DNA of 64,000 bases from Asaia krungthepensis NRIC 0535 (GTDB lineage: Bacteria > Pseudomonadota > Alphaproteobacteria > Acetobacterales > Acetobacteraceae): NCBI RefSeq assembly GCF_025995175.1, contig NZ_BAPV01000009.1:1-64000 (forward strand). Reading direction: 5' to 3'. The stretch's first letter is position 1. The number at the start of each line of letters is the position of its first letter. A model generated the notes under the pieces. It was not told where the DNA came from. It saw only the letters and a list, made by a program, of their open reading frames with translations, and ran no database searches. Both the position numbers and the translations under genes were made by a program. Positions 30,070 to 39,569 of the stretch are shown in pieces.

Positions 30070-30273
30070 TCAAACGCGAACGGTCGTCTTCAGCGTCTTG
30101 CCGGAAGCCACGACTTCACGACCGTCATAGTGACCGCAATGCGCGCAGACATGGTGCGGACGCTTCAGTTCACCGCAGTTGCTGCATTCGGCATGGGCCT
30201 GAACGGTCAGGGCGTGGTGGCTGCGACGCATGCCCATGCGGGACGGCGTGGTCTTTCTTTTGGGGACGGCCAT
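30070..30273 (-). CDS. rpmF: 50S ribosomal protein L32
   Basis: A 67-residue L32 with the N-terminus [12 protein letters not shown] and a zinc ribbon [18 protein letters not shown]. Four cysteines, so this is the zinc-binding form. The longer in-frame start adds 12 lysine-rich residues; MAVPKRK is the normal L32 start. It lies between yceD and plsX in the conserved order. Confidence 0.96.
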
Positions 30274-30410
30274 GGCAGGAGCCTCTTTCTTCTTAGATCG
30301 TCCCTGCAACCGGTCGCCATTCGACCGCAGCGGGAAACGATGCTGTTCACTATGATCAGGCGGGCGGCTCTAGCAGACCCGAAGCCGGGTCGCAAGCATC
30401 CTGTGCGTTT

Positions 30411-31007
30411 CTAGCTCAGATCCGTCTTTTTTTTAGGGAGAGACAGACCGGCCAGGGCACCGAACGGGTTGGGTCGGCTACCTGCTTCATCTGCGGCTTC
30501 CTCTGCCGTCTCACGGGGGGCTTCGTCAACCGCATTTTCGAGAGCTGCTCCTGGCTTGCGCGGATAGGCGGGCAACATCAGGGCAAGCTGCTCGCTGGCA
30601 ATCTCCCCAAGATCGAGTGCATTTCCTTCGTAGGGGATCTCGTCGATCGCCTCGAGATCCGAAGCCGATTCCTCGGAGAAGCGGCGCGCAGGCACCATGC
30701 GCACGGCGAAGGATTCGTTCAGCGCGTCCTCGAAATGATCTCCCGTGATCACGCATTCAAGCACGACATGCGCGGTTAGCACGCCTTCAAGCACGAAATG
30801 ATCGGAGGCCTCAGGGATAATGCGAAAGCGGCAGTCGAGCGCACGCACTGCAGGGATATCCAGACGTTTGGCGAGCTTCCTGCACTCGTCTTCCTTGGCC
30901 TTGATGGTCTCGTTCAGACCCTCATGCCCGATACGGTTGATGACCAGACGACGCGAGAATTCCGGCTGGGAAAGAGGGGCGCTGTCGAAATCCTGTCTGT
31001 CGCTCAT
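30411..31007 (-). CDS. YceD/DUF177 family protein
   Basis: A 198-residue protein of the YceD (DUF177) family, which in bacteria lies next to rpmF and is linked to 23S rRNA/L32 assembly. Landmarks are CRFRIIPEASDHFVLEGVLTAHVVLEC and the acidic ALDLGEIASEQLALMLPAYP. The start is the ATG in MSDRQDF; a further 55 codons upstream are not conserved. It is the first gene of the rpmF-plsX-fabH cluster and diverges from bamE. Confidence 0.85.
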   Translation of the reverse strand: MSDRQDFDSAPLSQPEFSRRLVINRIGHEGLNETIKAKEDECRKLAKRLDIPAVRALDCRFRIIPEASDHFVLEGVLTAHVVLECVITGDHFEDALNESFAVRMVPARRFSEESASDLEAIDEIPYEGNALDLGEIASEQLALMLPAYPRKPGAALENAVDEAPRETAEEAADEAGSRPNPFGALAGLSLPKKKTDLS

Positions 31008-31215
31008 GGCTGTCTTCCTGACACTGTCCTTGGGGAAAAACCGACTCCTGCGGGAGAAACCCGCTCCAAGTCCGCCTTTTCCGAATTGCCTTAACCTTCG
31101 TCTGCGCAATATAGAAGACTTGGATCGTCCTGCGAGTGCGGTGGAACAGTGTTTCCTTCGTCCCGGGGCCATCTGCCGAATTTGTTTCGATCACTGCAGG
31201 ACGACATAGCCCGCC

Positions 31216-31788
31216 ATGAAGAGCGCCTCCAAGAAGACCGCCCCGCGGCAGAAATCGCGTGCAGCGATTGCGCGCACCCTGCTCTGCATCGCCCCGATCG
31301 CTCTGGCTGGCTGTTCCGTATTCGGACCGATTCCCCAGAATCGCGGCTCGCTGATTGAGAAGGATGACTATTCCCAACTCGTTCCGGGCACGAGCACACG
31401 CAACGACGTGACCGATCTGCTTGGATCGCCGACCACCCACTCCACCTTTGACGACAACACCTGGATCTACATTTCGATGGTGACCGTGCCGCAGCCCCTC
31501 GGCTTCCCGCGTGTCACAAAGCAGAATGTATTGGTCCTTGCCTTCGACAATGGCGGCGTGCTGCGTCGCGTCGACACGTTGCATCGCAAGAACGGCTATA
31601 ATGTCGGCATGGTGGGCGAGACCACACCGACCCCGGGTACGAAGGTCAATGTGCTTCAGCAGCTGCTGGGCAATGTCGGCCGCTACAACCCCATGAGCAA
31701 CATGGGCAGCACGTTCGGCGGAACGCAGGGCCCGCTGGGCGCTGGTGTCGGAACGGGCCATGGCGGCACGGGCAACTCCATCCCCTGA
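31216..31788 (+). CDS. bamE: Outer membrane assembly lipoprotein BamE
   Basis: A 190-residue SmpA/OmlA-domain lipoprotein. Signal peptide about 1-32 with lipobox IALAGC. The BamE core follows: LVPGTSTRNDVTDLLGSPTTHSTFDDNTWIYIS and the C-terminal LRRVDTLHRKNG. BamE helps BamA fold outer-membrane beta-barrels. It ends in a Gly-rich low-complexity tail. It is divergent from yceD and followed by a terminator. Confidence 0.92.
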   Translation: MKSASKKTAPRQKSRAAIARTLLCIAPIALAGCSVFGPIPQNRGSLIEKDDYSQLVPGTSTRNDVTDLLGSPTTHSTFDDNTWIYISMVTVPQPLGFPRVTKQNVLVLAFDNGGVLRRVDTLHRKNGYNVGMVGETTPTPGTKVNVLQQLLGNVGRYNPMSNMGSTFGGTQGPLGAGVGTGHGGTGNSIP

Positions 31789-32087
31789 TCTGTCGAACAG
31801 CCTATCAGTGCGGGAAACGGGGACAGGGGACACCGCAGCGGCTATGCCCTCCCCCCGGGTCTGATCCCGCCAAGCAAAGGCCCGGTCTCTGGATCGGGCC
31901 TTTGCTGTTTCTGGCCTGAGACTATTTTCTGAGGCCCGGCATGCCCTATGGGCGGCAGCCACACGGCGATCATGACGCTTCAATACGATCTCACGCGGAC
32001 TACCCGCCCTCTATGGCGCCATCATCCCTGACCATCACTCTACAGGAGCGTGAGAACAGCCCCACGCCTTTCCACAGCGAGCACAAC
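31789..32087. other. Intergenic region between bamE and the sensor kinase
   Basis: No coding signal is supported here. It holds the bamE terminator and then ~180 bp downstream of the convergently ending sensor kinase. I see no other structure. Confidence 0.5.
31873..31906 (+). terminator. Intrinsic terminator after bamE
   Basis: A perfect 12-bp stem (agcaaaggcccg / cgggcctttgct) with a 10-base loop is followed by gttt. The stem is strong but the T tract short. Confidence 0.75.
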
Positions 32088-33434
32088 TCAGCGCGGTAAT
32101 TTCAGCATGACGCGTAGCCCGCCAAGCGGGCTGTTACGCAACATGACGCTCCCCCCATGGGCGGCCATGATGTCTCGCGCGATTGTCAGCCCCAGCCCAC
32201 TTCCACCTTCGGGGCCCGACGTACTGCTGAAAGCCCTGAACACATCCTTGCGTCGCGACTGGGCAATGCCAGGGCCATCATCATCGATGGTAATCTCGAT
32301 CATGCGTCCGGTCTGGCGCAACGAAAAGGTCATGCGCCCACCATGGCGACGCGCATTCTCCGCCAGATTGATCAGCACACGGCGCATCGCGTCCGGTCGT
32401 ACCGGAGCGACCAGACTCTGCTCGGCATGGATGGCCAGCACCTCCCCACCTGCCCGTGTCGTGGCTGCCGCAACGTCATGGAGCATGGACAGCAGATCGG
32501 TCGGGACCGGCTCCTCCTCCCCTTCACCACGGGCGAATGACAGATAACTGCCAATCAGACGTTCCATCTCGGCAATATCGGCCACCATGTCGTCGATATC
32601 GGGACGCAGTTCCTGCGCCTCCACAGCCCCCTCCACAGGCATCATGGCCAGGGTCAGGCGGAGACGGGTCAGCGGGGTCCGCAAATCATGCGACACCCCC
32701 GCCAGGACCGCTGTACGCTGCGTCACAAACCGGTTGACCCGTGCCTGCATGCGATTGAAGGCAAGTGCGGCCTTGCGAATTTCGAGCGCGCCCTGTGGCT
32801 GGATCGGGCCGTCATCGCGTCCGAGGCCGAAATTCTCTGCCGCTTTCGCCAGACGCCGTACGGCGCGTACCTGCCGCCCGACAAACAGCCCTGCGACAAT
32901 GAAAAGCAGAATCGCGCTTCCGACCTCCCAGGCGACAAACAGCCAGATCGGCCCGACATCGAGCCGTTTGCGAGGCACGATCACGTCCAGCACACCATCG
33001 CCAAACGGGATTTCCAGCCTCACACTCTGGCGCGTGGCATTCCAGTCGATATGGCAGGGTGCATCGAAGACCCGCCGGACCGCGCTTGTCAGATCCTCGT
33101 CCATCGGGCCGAGTACGAAAGACGCATCCCGGGGAGTGAATTTCCGGCCGGGATGAAAGGTGATATTCAGCTGCATGCGCCAGCGCGCCTGGTTAATAAG
33201 CCAGTCCTTCGCAGCGGGCTGATGCTCGACCGAATCCCGGATGAGAGCCAGATCGGCCACCACGCTATCGGCAAGGCGGCGCGACACGACACTGAGATAA
33301 TTTCCGTAGAAGAGCTGCAGCGCCACAATCTGCGTAATCAGGAGCGGCATCAGCACGATGAGCAGCGACCGCCCCTGAAAGGAACGTGGCAGCACCCGGC
33401 GTATAAGACGCTCCGGCAGTCGTGCGAGCTGCAT
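32088..33434 (-). CDS. Sensor histidine kinase, EnvZ-like
   Basis: A 448-residue membrane kinase with two transmembrane helices (about 24-46 and 160-185) enclosing a ~115-residue periplasmic domain. A HAMP linker, H-box (AGVSHDLRTPLTRLRL), N-box (LINLAENARRHGG) and G-boxes (DDGPGIA, GSGLGLTIARDIM) follow. It phosphorylates the response regulator encoded 8 bp upstream. The periplasmic domain size and the H-box resemble EnvZ-type sensors of alphaproteobacteria; the signal is not known. Confidence 0.93.
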   Translation of the reverse strand: MQLARLPERLIRRVLPRSFQGRSLLIVLMPLLITQIVALQLFYGNYLSVVSRRLADSVVADLALIRDSVEHQPAAKDWLINQARWRMQLNITFHPGRKFTPRDASFVLGPMDEDLTSAVRRVFDAPCHIDWNATRQSVRLEIPFGDGVLDVIVPRKRLDVGPIWLFVAWEVGSAILLFIVAGLFVGRQVRAVRRLAKAAENFGLGRDDGPIQPQGALEIRKAALAFNRMQARVNRFVTQRTAVLAGVSHDLRTPLTRLRLTLAMMPVEGAVEAQELRPDIDDMVADIAEMERLIGSYLSFARGEGEEEPVPTDLLSMLHDVAAATTRAGGEVLAIHAEQSLVAPVRPDAMRRVLINLAENARRHGGRMTFSLRQTGRMIEITIDDDGPGIAQSRRKDVFRAFSSTSGPEGGSGLGLTIARDIMAAHGGSVMLRNSPLGGLRVMLKLPR

Positions 33435-33442
33435 GACCCGCC

Positions 33443-34132
33443 TCAGCTTCCCGGCTTCAGCACGTACCCCTTGCCGCGTACAGTCTGCAGAAAGCGGGGC
33501 TCTTTCTGGTCGGGTTCGATCCTGCGGCGCAGACGCGTCACCTGCACATCGACAGCGCGCTCGCCGATCTCGTCCATGCCGAGAGCCTCGGCAATAGCCT
33601 CACGCGACAGGATGTCACCGGGGGATCGTGTCAGCACGCCCAGAAGCGCAGCCTCCCCACTCGTCAGATGGACAATCCCCTCGGGTCCGCTCAGCAGACC
33701 GCGACCCGTGTCGAATTCCAGCTTTCCCAGTCGCAGCAGACGCGGCGCGCCGGTAGGGCGGGGCACATGACGCCGCAAATGGGTCTGAAGCCTCAGGAGC
33801 AGCTCACGCGGCTCGAAAGGCTTGCCCAGATAATCATCCGCTCCCGATTCCAGCCCGATGATGCGATCCGCGGGCTCGCCACGCGCCGTGAGCAGGATGA
33901 TGGGCCAGACCTGCCCTTTTTCCCGCAGCCAGCGCGTCAGGCTCAGTCCGTCTTCACCGGGCATGGTGATATCGGCCACCATCGCATCAGGCTGGGTGAC
34001 GGAGAGAATCTTGCGCGCCGCCTCCGCGTCCATGGCTGTGGTGATCCTGAAACCGTTTTCCGACAGGAAGCGCTGCAACAGCCGCAGCAGCCGCGCATCG
34101 TCATCCACCACAAGCACATGGGCCTGGTTCAT
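33443..34132 (-). CDS. OmpR-like response regulator
   Basis: A 229-residue OmpR/PhoB-family regulator. The receiver domain (about 4-120) has the phospho-acceptor Asp in AMVADITMPGEDG and the switch Lys in ADDYLGKPFEPREL. The winged-helix DNA-binding domain ends RGKGYVLKPGS. Its ATG overlaps the marR stop by 4 bp and its gene is followed by the kinase gene after 8 bp. The pair is encoded downstream of def-marR. Confidence 0.93.
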   Translation of the reverse strand: MNQAHVLVVDDDARLLRLLQRFLSENGFRITTAMDAEAARKILSVTQPDAMVADITMPGEDGLSLTRWLREKGQVWPIILLTARGEPADRIIGLESGADDYLGKPFEPRELLLRLQTHLRRHVPRPTGAPRLLRLGKLEFDTGRGLLSGPEGIVHLTSGEAALLGVLTRSPGDILSREAIAEALGMDEIGERAVDVQVTRLRRRIEPDQKEPRFLQTVRGKGYVLKPGS

Positions 34133-34617
34133 GGCGTTTCCCCCTCGCCCTGCAATGTTGCCAGAACGCGCCTGAATCCTTCGACGGCCTGACCGCCTGC
34201 AGCTCTGTAAGCCATCGTCATCCGGTCGCGCAGCGCGCCGAAGATTTCTTCTTCGATCGCCACACCCTGGGGGGTCAGATGGAGGTGCTTGAGGCGCTTG
34301 TCCCGTTCGTCGGGCCGCTGCTCAAGAAGGCCACGGGCCATCAGATCCTGCAGGACCCGGTTCAGGCTCTGTTTGGTGATGTTAAGACGCCGGAGCAAGG
34401 CGCTCATGGTCAGACCCTGATGGGTAGAGACCAGAAACATCACACGATGATGCGCCGATCCAAGTTGCTGGTCACGCTGAAACGGATCGCAGATCGCGCT
34501 CAACTCCCGCCAGGCCAGAAGCATGGCTTCATAAGTGAGGCGTATCTGCTCCTCGCGAAGATAAAGATGCGCCTGACCCGGCGCATCGCGCTGCACACGC
34601 AGGCCTGACATGCTCAT
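34129..34617 (-). CDS. MarR family transcriptional regulator
   Basis: A 162-residue winged-helix protein. The HTH part reads STHQGLTMSALLRRLNITKQSLNRVLQDLMARGLLEQ, and the wing DERDKRLKHLHLTPQG is typical of MarR. It lies between def and the ompR-like gene, overlapping both by 4 bp. MarR proteins usually act as ligand-responsive repressors; here it may tune the two-component operon or def, but this is inferred. Confidence 0.9.
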   Translation of the reverse strand: MSMSGLRVQRDAPGQAHLYLREEQIRLTYEAMLLAWRELSAICDPFQRDQQLGSAHHRVMFLVSTHQGLTMSALLRRLNITKQSLNRVLQDLMARGLLEQRPDERDKRLKHLHLTPQGVAIEEEIFGALRDRMTMAYRAAGGQAVEGFRRVLATLQGEGETP

Positions 34618-35144
34618 CCCTCGCTGTCCCGGGGTGTGGCGAATTCCTCGGCGTAACCGAAGCTCGCGAAATCCGTCATGCGCATGGTGTAGAGAATACC
34701 CTCAAGATGGTCATATTCATGTTGCAGCACGTTGGCATGAAAGCCCCGTGCCTCACCGCCGATGACCGCGCCATCAAGACCCAGCCCCTTATAGGTGACG
34801 GCAGCGTGACGAGGCACAACACCGCGCAGCAGGGGCAGAGAGAGGCAGCCCTCGGTACACTCCATGGTATCATCGCCCAGAGGCGTGATTTCGGGATTGA
34901 TCAGCACACGTGGCGGAATCGGGCTCTCACCTGCGGCACAGCGCGCCTCCGGCACATGATAAACGAACAGACGCAAGGATTTGTGAACCTGGGGGGCTGC
35001 CAGCCCGGCGCCACGCGAATCAAGCATCGTTTCGATCATGTCTGAGACAAGCTGCCTGATGGTCAAAGAGTGAACGTCTTCAACCTCTTGCGCCTTCTGG
35101 AGCAATACCGGATGCCCCATACGCGCGATCTTCAGCAACGCCAT
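34614..35144 (-). CDS. def: Peptide deformylase
   Basis: A 176-residue metalloenzyme that removes the N-terminal formyl group from new proteins. All three motifs are present: GAGLAAPQVH, ECTEGCLSLP (metal Cys) and QHEYDHLEG (two metal His and the catalytic Glu). The start is the ATG in MALLKIARMG; a longer frame starting 17 codons upstream is not family-like. It is the first gene of a four-gene operon overlapping marR by 4 bp. fmt is not adjacent, so this may be a second deformylase of the genome. Confidence 0.93.
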   Translation of the reverse strand: MALLKIARMGHPVLLQKAQEVEDVHSLTIRQLVSDMIETMLDSRGAGLAAPQVHKSLRLFVYHVPEARCAAGESPIPPRVLINPEITPLGDDTMECTEGCLSLPLLRGVVPRHAAVTYKGLGLDGAVIGGEARGFHANVLQHEYDHLEGILYTMRMTDFASFGYAEEFATPRDSEG

Positions 35145-35365
35145 TACCCGATCCAGTCCTCGCCCTTGGGGAAAAGTTCCCGTGCTGATCCGCATCGTGA
35201 CATGAATAAATTTCGGGCGATACTGCTCAAACCGTTTGTGTCCCCTCGAAAACCTGTGCTAAGGCGGCGGCCTCTTTGGAACGCTCTGCCATCGGTATCG
35301 CGTTCCTGGCATCGCATTTACAAACAGACCATGATCTTCATGGTCGGACAGGAGATGGCAGACCC

Positions 35366-35569
35366 GTGCAGGTTCTGGTTCGTGACAACAATGTTGATCA
35401 GGCGCTCAAGGCGCTCAAGAAAAAGATGCAGCGCGAAGGCGTTTTCCGCGAGATGAAGCTGCGTCGCCACTTCGAGAAGCCCTCCGAGCGTCGCGCTCGC
35501 GAGGCCGCAGAAGCGGTTCGTCGTGCACGCAAGATGGAGCGCAAGCGCCTGGAGCGTGAAGGCTTCTGA
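35366..35569 (+). CDS. rpsU: 30S ribosomal protein S21
   Basis: A 67-residue S21 with the standard [25 protein letters not shown] start (shown partly: [18 protein letters not shown]) encoded from a GTG. AGGAG lies 11 bases upstream. A longer in-frame start exists, but S21 always begins here. The C-terminus is Arg/Glu-rich ([19 protein letters not shown]). It is divergent from def and ends in a strong terminator. Confidence 0.95.
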   Translation: MQVLVRDNNVDQALKALKKKMQREGVFREMKLRRHFEKPSERRAREAAEAVRRARKMERKRLEREGF

Positions 35570-35596
35570 TCAGCCTGCCGAACCGGCAAACAGAAC

Positions 35597-35623
35597 AACC
35601 GCCGTTTTCACGGCGGTTTTTTT
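35597..35623 (+). terminator. Intrinsic terminator after rpsU
   Basis: An 8-bp stem (aaccgccg / cggcggtt) with a six-base loop and a run of seven T's, 28 bp after the rpsU stop. Confidence 0.92.
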
Positions 35624-35742
35624 GTGCCTTCTTACCTCCTCAGCCCAAGACGAGGCCCTCAAGGAAAGAGGGAAAGTCCCTCCTCCCTTCGGTATCAGTT
35701 TAAATAGTCTAGGGTGCCCACGCAATGCGGCGCAGCCTCCGG

Positions 35743-37887
35743 TCAATGTGCCGCCTGAACATCTTGATCCATCAGGGTCTGAGACAGGTACACGGCTTCG
35801 AGCGCCCGCTCATGAGCGATCTCCTGAGCATTGACGGTGCCCGCATGACCGCCCTCGGTGTCCTCATAGTAGTAGAAATCCTTCCCCAGCTCAGCGAGAC
35901 GCGCGGCAAACAGGCGTGCATGGACCGGTCCGACACGGTCATCCTTGGTTGAGGTGAAGATGAACGGCACCGGATAGGCAACGTCCTTCTTCAGATTCTG
36001 CAGAGGCGAGATCTTCTGGAGGAAGCTGCGTTCGGCGGGAATGGCCATATGGCCGTACTCCGCCGCCCATGAGGCGCCCGCTGCCATGGTCTCGAAATTT
36101 TCCATGTCGAGCAGCGGCACCCCGATGATGACGGCTTTCCAGAGCTCGGGATGCTGGGTGAACTCTACACCCATCAGCAGCCCACCATTGGAGCGCCCAC
36201 GTATTCCCAGATGATCCTTGTTGGCAATGTGACGCTCTGCGAGGTCACGTCCGATCGCTGCGAAATCGTCATAGGCATGCTGCCGTCCGGATTTCATCCC
36301 CGCCTCGTGCCAGGCCGGTCCGTATTCGCCGCCGCCACGTATATTGCCCACCACATACACACCCCCCCGCTCAAGCCACGTCTTGCCGATATCGGCGTAA
36401 TAGGTTGGCAGGTAGGAGAGATCGAAGCCGCCATATGCCGTAAAAAGCACCGGATTACGATCGTTCATTTTCCAGTCACGGCGATGGGTGACGAAATAGG
36501 GAATATTCACCCCATCGCTCGATTTGGCCCAGAACTGCTCGGTGCGCAGCCCCTTGGCATCGAACAGGGCAGGCGTGGACTTGACCCGATGCGCCACCAT
36601 CTTCGCCGCGTCAAAACGCACGAGTTCCGGCGGTCTGATGTACCCCTCGACCCTGAGATAGGCGTTGCTGGCTGAAGGAGAGGATGATTGCAGGGTGGCC
36701 GAGCTCATGCGTGGCAGAATGAAATAGGCTTCATGCCAGCTCCCGTCCTTTCCGGTCGGGGTGTAGAGTCGGAGCGAGGGCTGTACGTCCGTGTAGACAA
36801 CTGCAATCACCCCTTTCGAGGTCACGCCGATATCGGTCGTTGTCTCGGTGTCCTTGGGCGTAAAGACCAGCGTGGGTGTCTTGCCGGGCGCTGACGGGTC
36901 AACCGCGATAATGCTGCCACGTTTGAAATGCCCCCCTGCCGTCCAGTCCTCGTCGAGACGCAGAACGAGCTTGCCAGCATAGAATCCGAGATACCCGATC
37001 TTCTGCGGGAGAGCGATCTGCCTCAGCGCGCCCGTCGCCGGATCATAGACCCTGTATTCGCTCCTGAAGAAATCGAGATTGCGCTGGATCAGGGCAATCT
37101 GATGCCCGGTTTCGTCGTGCAGCACCTGAGGCTCCACGATCATATCCCCTTCGGCCCCGCGATAGATTTCCTTCGCTTCGGAGAGAGGCTGCCCCCGCTT
37201 GAGCAGGCGCACACTGAAGGGATAGCCGGAACGCGTCATGCTGCCCGCGCCCCAGTCACGCGCCACGAGCAAACTGTCCTGGTCGAGCCACGCCACGCGT
37301 TGCTTGGAACGCGGCAGATCGAAACCACCTGACACGAAACTGTTCGTAGTCGTATCGAACTCCCGATAGGACGCTGCGTCCTCGCCCGACAGCGAGAGCA
37401 CGACGAGGCAGCGCCTGGCGTCAGGTTCGAGGCAATCGGCGCCCTGGAACACCCAGTCGCGCTTCTCCTCCCTGGCAAGGGCATCCAGATCGATGGCGGT
37501 TTTCCAGTCCGGCGTCGTCTGTGCAAAGGACTCTTCGCTCGTCACGCGCCACAGGCCCTTGGGGTGAGCGGCATCCTGCCAGAAGTTCCAAAGACGTCCC
37601 CCGGCCTGGTCGGGTAGAGGCAGCCGCCCCGGAGCCTGCTCGACGGCCAGCACGTCGTCGTGAAACTTCTGATAGCGCTTGTCTGACTGCAGCCTTTCCA
37701 TGCTGCGGCTGTTCTGCGCCCTGACCCAGTCAAGTGCCTCCTTGCCTTCGACCTGTTCGAGCACCGTACGCGATGGAACGACTAGATGGGTTGACGCGCC
37801 ATCGGCAGCCGCTCGCGCAGCCACGGGCATGACAAATGGCAGCGACGTGCAAACAAGCGATGTCATCGCCACGAATATGCGTCTCAT
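35743..37887 (-). CDS. Exported prolyl oligopeptidase family (S9A) serine peptidase
   Basis: A 714-residue protein with a signal peptide (about 1-27, ending ARAAA). A ~400-residue beta-propeller region is followed by the alpha/beta-hydrolase domain. Catalytic Ser about 566 (GIRGRSNGG), Asp about 649 or 650 (TSTKDDRV) and His about 681 (EGGHAG) form the triad. Family members cleave small proline-containing peptides; a signal peptide implies a periplasmic enzyme. It stands alone, with no obvious operon partner. Confidence 0.92.
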   Translation of the reverse strand: MRRIFVAMTSLVCTSLPFVMPVAARAAADGASTHLVVPSRTVLEQVEGKEALDWVRAQNSRSMERLQSDKRYQKFHDDVLAVEQAPGRLPLPDQAGGRLWNFWQDAAHPKGLWRVTSEESFAQTTPDWKTAIDLDALAREEKRDWVFQGADCLEPDARRCLVVLSLSGEDAASYREFDTTTNSFVSGGFDLPRSKQRVAWLDQDSLLVARDWGAGSMTRSGYPFSVRLLKRGQPLSEAKEIYRGAEGDMIVEPQVLHDETGHQIALIQRNLDFFRSEYRVYDPATGALRQIALPQKIGYLGFYAGKLVLRLDEDWTAGGHFKRGSIIAVDPSAPGKTPTLVFTPKDTETTTDIGVTSKGVIAVVYTDVQPSLRLYTPTGKDGSWHEAYFILPRMSSATLQSSSPSASNAYLRVEGYIRPPELVRFDAAKMVAHRVKSTPALFDAKGLRTEQFWAKSSDGVNIPYFVTHRRDWKMNDRNPVLFTAYGGFDLSYLPTYYADIGKTWLERGGVYVVGNIRGGGEYGPAWHEAGMKSGRQHAYDDFAAIGRDLAERHIANKDHLGIRGRSNGGLLMGVEFTQHPELWKAVIIGVPLLDMENFETMAAGASWAAEYGHMAIPAERSFLQKISPLQNLKKDVAYPVPFIFTSTKDDRVGPVHARLFAARLAELGKDFYYYEDTEGGHAGTVNAQEIAHERALEAVYLSQTLMDQDVQAAH

Positions 37888-38108
37888 GGTGCTTCCCCTG
37901 CTGGATGATCAAACCAGCGTAGAGCACCCCGGCAGGGAGGGAAATGCTCGGCATTTGGAAAACGCATCGGCGAGCGACGCATCATGACACTCTCCGACCG
38001 CTCGGATTCCATCAGGAATGCAGTCGATGTGCTCTCACAGATCCGCTTCATCTACCCTTGGACAGCCAGCCCCGAAAATCCGGCTGACAAATGCCGCCTC
38101 TTACCGGC

Positions 38109-39569
38109 TCAGGGCAGGCGGAACATGGTCGATCGTTCGGGTATCGTCACCGAGATCAGGCGGTAGCAAAGGATCGGTTCCCCGCGAAGCAGGCGGCAGA
38201 ATCGTCCAGGCCTGTCGGCACCAAGCCAGGAAGAAGGCAAGTCGGGCTTTTCACTGTCGCGCACCAGAAGCAGGGAAGGACCCGGGGACTGTCGTTCCCG
38301 ATCCAGATACGCCCATCGCTGGTCATAGCTGAATACCGGATGGGTCGGATCGTGATAGGTCATGATCGCCGCCAGAGCGTAGTCCCCTAGAATCAGGGAC
38401 TGACCGGGGGGCATGGCATCCCGTACGCGCAAGGCAAGCCCCGACCAGTCTGCGGTCTGACGGGCAATCACGTCATGATGGGCCGATAATCTGAGCGGTG
38501 AGAACAGGCCCTGAAATGTCACCAGAGCGGTCAAGGTGAGTCCGAGCGCACAGGCTGTCCCGATACGCCACCCGGTCGAGGCGGCAGCCAATGCAGCCGC
38601 AGGGTAAAGAACCACAGGCCAATTTGCCTGGACCCTTCCCCCGAAAGCGTGCTGGACGAACACAATGACCGGTACGAGACAGAGACAGGCTAGTAATCGT
38701 GCAACGCTCTCCGCCCGTGAGCGGCGTATGCACCAGACAATCCCGACACAGAAAAGCAGAAAGACGAGAGGCGTTGCGAGACCGATCTGCCCCCCCACAA
38801 GCTCGCCGAGGAAACTGAGCGCCCGGAGGGGCTGCCAGTCCCCTGCCCGCCCCCCCTGCTTGGCAAAGCTGGCCCAGTGATGAGTCGCATTCCAGAACAG
38901 TACTGGCGCGATGGCGACCATGCCAGCGGCAACCCCACCAAGAAGGCCAAGCCATTGCTTGCGACGCTCGGGCGTGGATAACGCCCATAGACCACATCCG
39001 AAGGCCGGCAGGACCGCTGTATATTTACTGTCGAACGCCAGCCCGAAGCACAGTCCTATTGCAATCCACCACAGGCTATGCCCGGTTCTGTACAGACGCC
39101 CGAGCGCCCAGAGGGCAAGGGCGATAAAGAAGACGAGAGGCGTGTCAGGCGTGGCGGTAGCCGCGCCCAGCCCGAGCATCAGCGTGGCGTTAAGGAGGAG
39201 CGCCGCGCGATACCCCGCGGCACGACTTCCCAGGAGATCGCGCCCCGCAGCGGCCAGTACTCCGGAGCCGACAAAGGCGGATAATGGCCCCAGCAGTCTG
39301 ATCCCGAGGGGATTCTCGCCACATAGCGCCGTACCCACGCGTATCCACAGGGCGATCATCGGCGGGTGATCGAGATAACCGGGCTGAAGATGACGCGACC
39401 AGAGCCAGTAATAGGCTTCGTCCGGCGTCAGCCCCAGCCTTGCGGCCAGAGCGAGACGCAAAGCGGTGAGACATGTCAGAAGCAGCCAGAAAAGCCGCGT
39501 GGCCGACACGTCACGCACATGCCAGAAGCTGAAGGTGTCAGCGCCAGACGAGGGTTGAGGCAATCGCAT
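38109..39569 (-). CDS. GT39/ArnT-like membrane glycosyltransferase
   Basis: A 486-residue polytopic protein with about 10-12 hydrophobic helices. The N-terminal periplasmic loop has the DEAYYW motif and LDHPPM typical of GT39/GT83 (PMT/ArnT) enzymes, which use polyprenyl-phosphate sugars. A start ATG lies inside the 3' end of the GT2 gene, 31 bp before its stop. The Shine-Dalgarno is weak. With the GT2 enzyme it probably transfers a sugar to lipid A, a glycan or protein on the periplasmic face; the acceptor is unknown. Confidence 0.85.
   Translation of the reverse strand: MRLPQPSSGADTFSFWHVRDVSATRLFWLLLTCLTALRLALAARLGLTPDEAYYWLWSRHLQPGYLDHPPMIALWIRVGTALCGENPLGIRLLGPLSAFVGSGVLAAAGRDLLGSRAAGYRAALLLNATLMLGLGAATATPDTPLVFFIALALWALGRLYRTGHSLWWIAIGLCFGLAFDSKYTAVLPAFGCGLWALSTPERRKQWLGLLGGVAAGMVAIAPVLFWNATHHWASFAKQGGRAGDWQPLRALSFLGELVGGQIGLATPLVFLLFCVGIVWCIRRSRAESVARLLACLCLVPVIVFVQHAFGGRVQANWPVVLYPAAALAAASTGWRIGTACALGLTLTALVTFQGLFSPLRLSAHHDVIARQTADWSGLALRVRDAMPPGQSLILGDYALAAIMTYHDPTHPVFSYDQRWAYLDRERQSPGPSLLLVRDSEKPDLPSSWLGADRPGRFCRLLRGEPILCYRLISVTIPERSTMFRLP

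Noticed and set aside
30922-31983. A 353-codon frame opposite bamE and yceD leader
   Set aside because: Opposite a conserved lipoprotein gene and spans its terminator.
32688-33770. A 360-codon frame opposite the kinase and response regulator
   Set aside because: Shadow of two conserved genes; no start signal.
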